Shown in pieces: positions 6,206-7,931 of a stretch of 7,931 bases of DNA; the stretch's first letter is position 1, and the number at the start of each line of letters is the position of its first letter. This DNA is from Kangiella sp. (GTDB lineage: Bacteria > Pseudomonadota > Gammaproteobacteria > Enterobacterales > Kangiellaceae): contig JAPHRL010000185.1 of assembly GCA_026195755.1 (NCBI GenBank), forward strand, positions 1-7,931, in the 5' to 3' direction. The translations under genes and the position numbers were made by a program. A model generated the notes under the pieces. It saw only the letters and a list, made by a program, of their open reading frames with translations, had not been told where the DNA came from and did no database searches.

Positions 6206-6568
6206 ATGATCAACGACAAGAAAACTGCTCATTACCAAGAAGAGTTACTGCTTATCGAAAAAGAGTTGGTAGAAGCTTTGGGTTTGGCGGAAGAAGTTGG
6301 TGAGAAAGTGGAGTTAGACCAGGCGCGCTTTGGCCGTGTTTCTCGGGGTACTGCGTTGATGGATCAGGCCATGTCCGAAGCTAGTGTTGAGCGTGATAAA
6401 AAACGATTAATTGCAGTGAGAAAAGCACTTAAGCGTATAGAAGAAGAACAGTATGGTTTTTGTCTTGAATGTGATGAACCGATCAGCGAGAAGCGCCTGG
6501 AAGTCGCACCAGAAACAGAGTTATGCCTTGATTGCCAATCTTTCAAAGAAGAACACAATCGAAACTAG
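6206..6568 (+). CDS. Short TraR/DksA-type C4 zinc-finger protein
   Basis: This is a 120-residue DksA-like protein. Such proteins enter the RNA polymerase secondary channel or form related small zinc proteins of unknown target. Residues 8-80 form a helical hairpin, with DQARFGRVSRGTALMDQAM (38-56) in the tip region. A C4 zinc finger follows (C86, C89, C107, C110, with 17 residues between the pairs), in the typical GFCLECDEPISEKRLEVAPE context. It is shorter than E. coli DksA (151 residues) and lacks the exact DxxDxA tip that is needed for ppGpp-linked regulation in DksA. Many relatives read GRLSRMDA where this one has GRVSRGTA. AGGTG a few bases upstream supports ATG 6206. It lies 14 bp after the yqcC-like gene, so it probably belongs to the same transcript. 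Confidence 0.9.
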   Translation: MINDKKTAHYQEELLLIEKELVEALGLAEEVGEKVELDQARFGRVSRGTALMDQAMSEASVERDKKRLIAVRKALKRIEEEQYGFCLECDEPISEKRLEVAPETELCLDCQSFKEEHNRN

Positions 6569-6579
6569 TCGCAGGCTCA

Positions 6580-6987
6580 TTACTTAAAGAATTCTTCTGC
6601 GGCAATATCACTATTATCGTTTGGATGCGGAGACCAGAAACAATCTGCTGCGATTTTACCTTTGACAAACTTTACCCCCTCTTTTTTTAATCGTTTTTCT
6701 TGCTCTGAGTAATAAGCGCTATCAGGATGAAAAGCGATTCTTCCGTCCGAGCCAATCACTCGAAACCAAGGAAGGTCTAAATCACTATGCGCTAAACCAA
6801 GTGCTTTGCTGACATGTCGAGCGTGACGTGGAAAGCCTGCCAACTTTGCAATTCGACCATAGCTGCTGACTTTACCGGCAGGGATTTGTTTAACCCAAAA
6901 ATATACCTGCTGCCGAAAGTGCTGCATTCGATCTTGGTTGGGTGACTTTGATTTTTGTTGTGTAATCTTTTTTGAATTGTTTGTCAT
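6580..6987 (-). CDS. Alkyltransferase-like (Atl) DNA-repair protein, MGMT family without the catalytic cysteine
   Basis: This encodes a 135-residue member of the MGMT DNA-binding domain family. The helix-turn-helix region with its conserved arginine is visible in IPAGKVSSYGRIAKLAGFPRHARHVSKAL (35-63). The PCHRV active site is replaced by PWFRVIGSDGRI (73-84), so Trp stands where the acceptor Cys would be. Atl proteins (E. coli YbaZ, S. pombe Atl1) bind O6-alkylguanine, flip it out and hand it to nucleotide-excision repair. Most read PWHRV; Phe in place of His is unusual here. Residues 1-20 are a polar, basic extension not found in Atl1, and M21 (6925-6927) could be the true start; neither ATG has a good ribosome site. 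The gene converges on the DksA-like gene with an 11-bp gap. Confidence 0.9.
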   Translation of the reverse strand: MTNNSKKITQQKSKSPNQDRMQHFRQQVYFWVKQIPAGKVSSYGRIAKLAGFPRHARHVSKALGLAHSDLDLPWFRVIGSDGRIAFHPDSAYYSEQEKRLKKEGVKFVKGKIAADCFWSPHPNDNSDIAAEEFFK

Positions 6988-6997
6988 ATCAATAAGT

Positions 6998-7013
6998 TGA
7001 CCTGGGTCAGGTG
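6998..7013. promoter_or_regulatory. Overlapping palindromes in the atl/DUF937 divergent spacer
   Basis: TGACC-TG-GGTCA (6998-7009) and ACCTG-GGT-CAGGT (7000-7012) are two overlapping inverted repeats with 5-bp arms. They start 10 bp upstream of the Atl ATG and 100 bp upstream of the DUF937 ATG. They could be an operator for a dimeric regulator of the Atl gene. The arms are short enough that chance is possible. Confidence 0.35.
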
Positions 7014-7037
7014 CTTATAACAAGCGTTAAAAGTGGT

Positions 7038-7066
7038 TTGATTATATCGATTTTCAGGCATATAGT
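7038..7066 (+). promoter_or_regulatory. Sigma70 promoter of the DUF937 gene
   Basis: TTGATT (7038-7043) and TATAGT (7061-7066) are 17 bp apart, each one or two bases from consensus. Transcription would start near 7073. A strong ribosome site, GGGGAGG (7105-7111), then precedes the ATG at 7117 by 5 bases. Confidence 0.65.
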
Positions 7067-7116
7067 GGAATTTATTAGCTTATGGTTTAATCTCAAAAAG
7101 AGAAGGGGAGGAAGCA

Positions 7117-7656
7117 ATGGTATCGCTTATGGGGTTAATTTTTGGCAGTGAAAAAATGCCAGTTGATGACAGGCCATTGCAGGAAATAGGGGGTAAGCTA
7201 AGCTTGCATCAGGAGCAGCTGCATAGAGTGATGGAGCTGTATCTGGAGGCAATGCAAAAAGGATTGCAGGAGAATGTCAGTTACGGAGGGCTGGATGCAT
7301 TGCTGGACACATTGGCTCGCAACAAGAGTGCAGAGTTCCTAAAATATCCCCACCAAATTATAGAGTCGAGTGCGATTGATAATGGTAACTATGTCCTCGG
7401 TCACGTGCTTAAAGAAAAAGATGTTAGCCGCGATTTAGCAACGAATGTTTCGCACCGAACCGGTATTGAACAGGACACCCTCGAAATCTTACTCCCTATA
7501 ACCGCGACTTTAATGATGGGGCGTTTGGGTTTGTATCTTGATGAAGTCGAAGACGAACTAAAGCGCGACATTATATTGGATGTTCTACAAATCGAAGAGG
7601 GAACCAGCTTGAGAGAAAAAGCCCTTGAAAAAAGTAAACAGTTATACGGTGACTAA
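7117..7656 (+). CDS. DUF937-type protein
   Basis: This encodes a 179-residue cytosolic protein with a DUF937/YidB-like core at about 85-137. The recognisable pattern is GNYVLGHVLKEKDVSRDLA (90-108), then a short helix, and LLPITATLMMGRLG (125-138). It resembles the G-x-x-L-x-H-I-F and LLP-x-x-A-x-x-x-M-G motifs of the family. The N-terminal part (20-75) and the acidic C-terminal part (141-179) are predicted helical and not recognised. No signal peptide or convincing membrane helix is present. The function of DUF937 proteins is not established as far as I know. A strong ribosome site and its own promoter suggest solid, independent expression. It converges on the cytochrome b561 gene downstream. 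The family call is moderate because it rests on the core motif alone. Confidence 0.75.
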   Translation: MVSLMGLIFGSEKMPVDDRPLQEIGGKLSLHQEQLHRVMELYLEAMQKGLQENVSYGGLDALLDTLARNKSAEFLKYPHQIIESSAIDNGNYVLGHVLKEKDVSRDLATNVSHRTGIEQDTLEILLPITATLMMGRLGLYLDEVEDELKRDIILDVLQIEEGTSLREKALEKSKQLYGD

Positions 7657-7671
7657 TTTAAATCAATAAGC

Positions 7672-7698
7672 AGAGGCTTCTAGCAGGTAGAAACCTCT
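7672..7698. other. Imperfect hairpin between convergent genes
   Basis: AGAGG-C-TTCT (7672-7681) pairs with AGAA-A-CCTCT (7689-7698), with one C/A mismatch and a 7-base loop. It lies between the DUF937 gene and the convergent cytochrome b561 gene and could help end transcription. There is no T-run directly after it on either strand, so it is not called an intrinsic terminator. Confidence 0.35.
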
Positions 7699-7744
7699 TC
7701 GCAGGGTAAAAGGTAACAGTTACTATTTTTATGCAGGCTCTGGT

Positions 7745-7931
7745 TTAAATCATCCTTTTTAAAACATCAGTGTCAGATCCTTTATCAAACCAGCGGTGCT
7801 TAATGGTGCCTGCTAAGTGCAGAATGATCAGCAATAATAAAGAGTAAGCGAACATTTCGTGGAGCTCATGCATCAGGTGTGCAGTATCTTCATTATCGGC
7901 AACCAGCCCCGGGATAGGGACCCCAAACCAT
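7745..7931 (-). CDS. Cytochrome b561 family protein, C-terminal part (5' end outside window)
   Basis: The last 61 codons of a bacterial cytochrome b561 (CybB-type) enter from the right edge. The visible sequence has a periplasmic-loop segment, FGVPIPGLVADNEDTAHLM, then HELHEMFAYSLLLLIILHLAGTIKH, the last membrane helix with conserved histidines typical of the family's haem b ligands, and a short cytoplasmic tail ending VLKRMI. The family consists of four-helix inner-membrane dihaem proteins that exchange electrons with the quinone pool; some oxidise superoxide. The start and first helices lie outside the window, so the exact subtype cannot be judged. It is of interest that a quinone-linked protein lies in the same neighbourhood as a quinone-sensing kinase, but they are about 5 kb apart and this may be chance. 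Confidence 0.88.
   Translation of the reverse strand, partial: WFGVPIPGLVADNEDTAHLMHELHEMFAYSLLLLIILHLAGTIKHRWFDKGSDTDVLKRMI

Noticed and set aside
6570..6601. Hairpin CGCAG ... CTGCG between the DksA-like and Atl genes as a terminator
   Set aside because: The arms are 5 bp with a long loop and no T-run follows on either strand.
6997..7021. Promoter TTGACC ... TATAAC
   Set aside because: The spacer is only 13 bp, too short for sigma70; the 7038-7066 pair fits much better.

Overview
The window looks like chromosome of a gammaproteobacterium of moderate G+C. The evidence is GreB, a YqcC-family protein, a Fur box of the enterobacterial type and a RegB/RegA-type redox two-component pair. A marine, Kangiella-like relative is my best guess, but that rests on general impression and not on a search. 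The genes are tightly packed, apart from one gap of about 500 bp that holds a small non-coding mobile element.

Layout. Positions 1-493 (minus strand) hold a small lipoprotein gene followed by the start of greB, which runs off the left edge. A 148-bp divergent spacer (494-641) contains a perfect 16-bp-arm palindrome with TATAAT in its centre. Positions 642-2456 (plus) encode a membrane histidine kinase of the RegB/PrrB type and its RegA-type response regulator, 3 bp apart. Positions 2536-4758 (plus) encode a FecA-like TonB-dependent outer-membrane receptor. It has its own near-consensus sigma70 promoter overlapped by a strong Fur box. Positions 4828-5140 are a MITE-like element: perfect 19-bp terminal inverted repeats, two internal fold-back regions and no credible gene. 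It lies between the receptor stop codon and the first intrinsic terminator (5171-5194).

Positions 5273-6568 (plus) carry three compact genes: a DUF2889 protein, a YqcC/DUF446 protein that overlaps it by 8 bp, and a short TraR/DksA-type zinc-finger protein. Convergent to these is an alkyltransferase-like (Atl) DNA-repair protein on the minus strand (6580-6987), in which the MGMT cysteine is Trp. A divergent spacer with overlapping palindromes and a good promoter leads to a DUF937 protein (7117-7656, plus). The C-terminus of a cytochrome b561 enters from the right edge on the minus strand (7745-7931).

How the parts may work together. The kinase keeps both a GGxxNP quinone-site motif and the cysteine that serves as redox switch in RegB, so the pair probably senses respiratory redox state. 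The adjacent receptor probably imports an iron chelate under Fur control. It lacks the N-terminal signalling domain of true FecA, so a FecIR-style circuit is not expected. Whether the redox system also controls the receptor is an open and testable idea. I found no clear new defence or biosynthetic system. The most interesting signals are the kinase-promoter palindrome, the MITE-like element and the redox/iron gene pairing.
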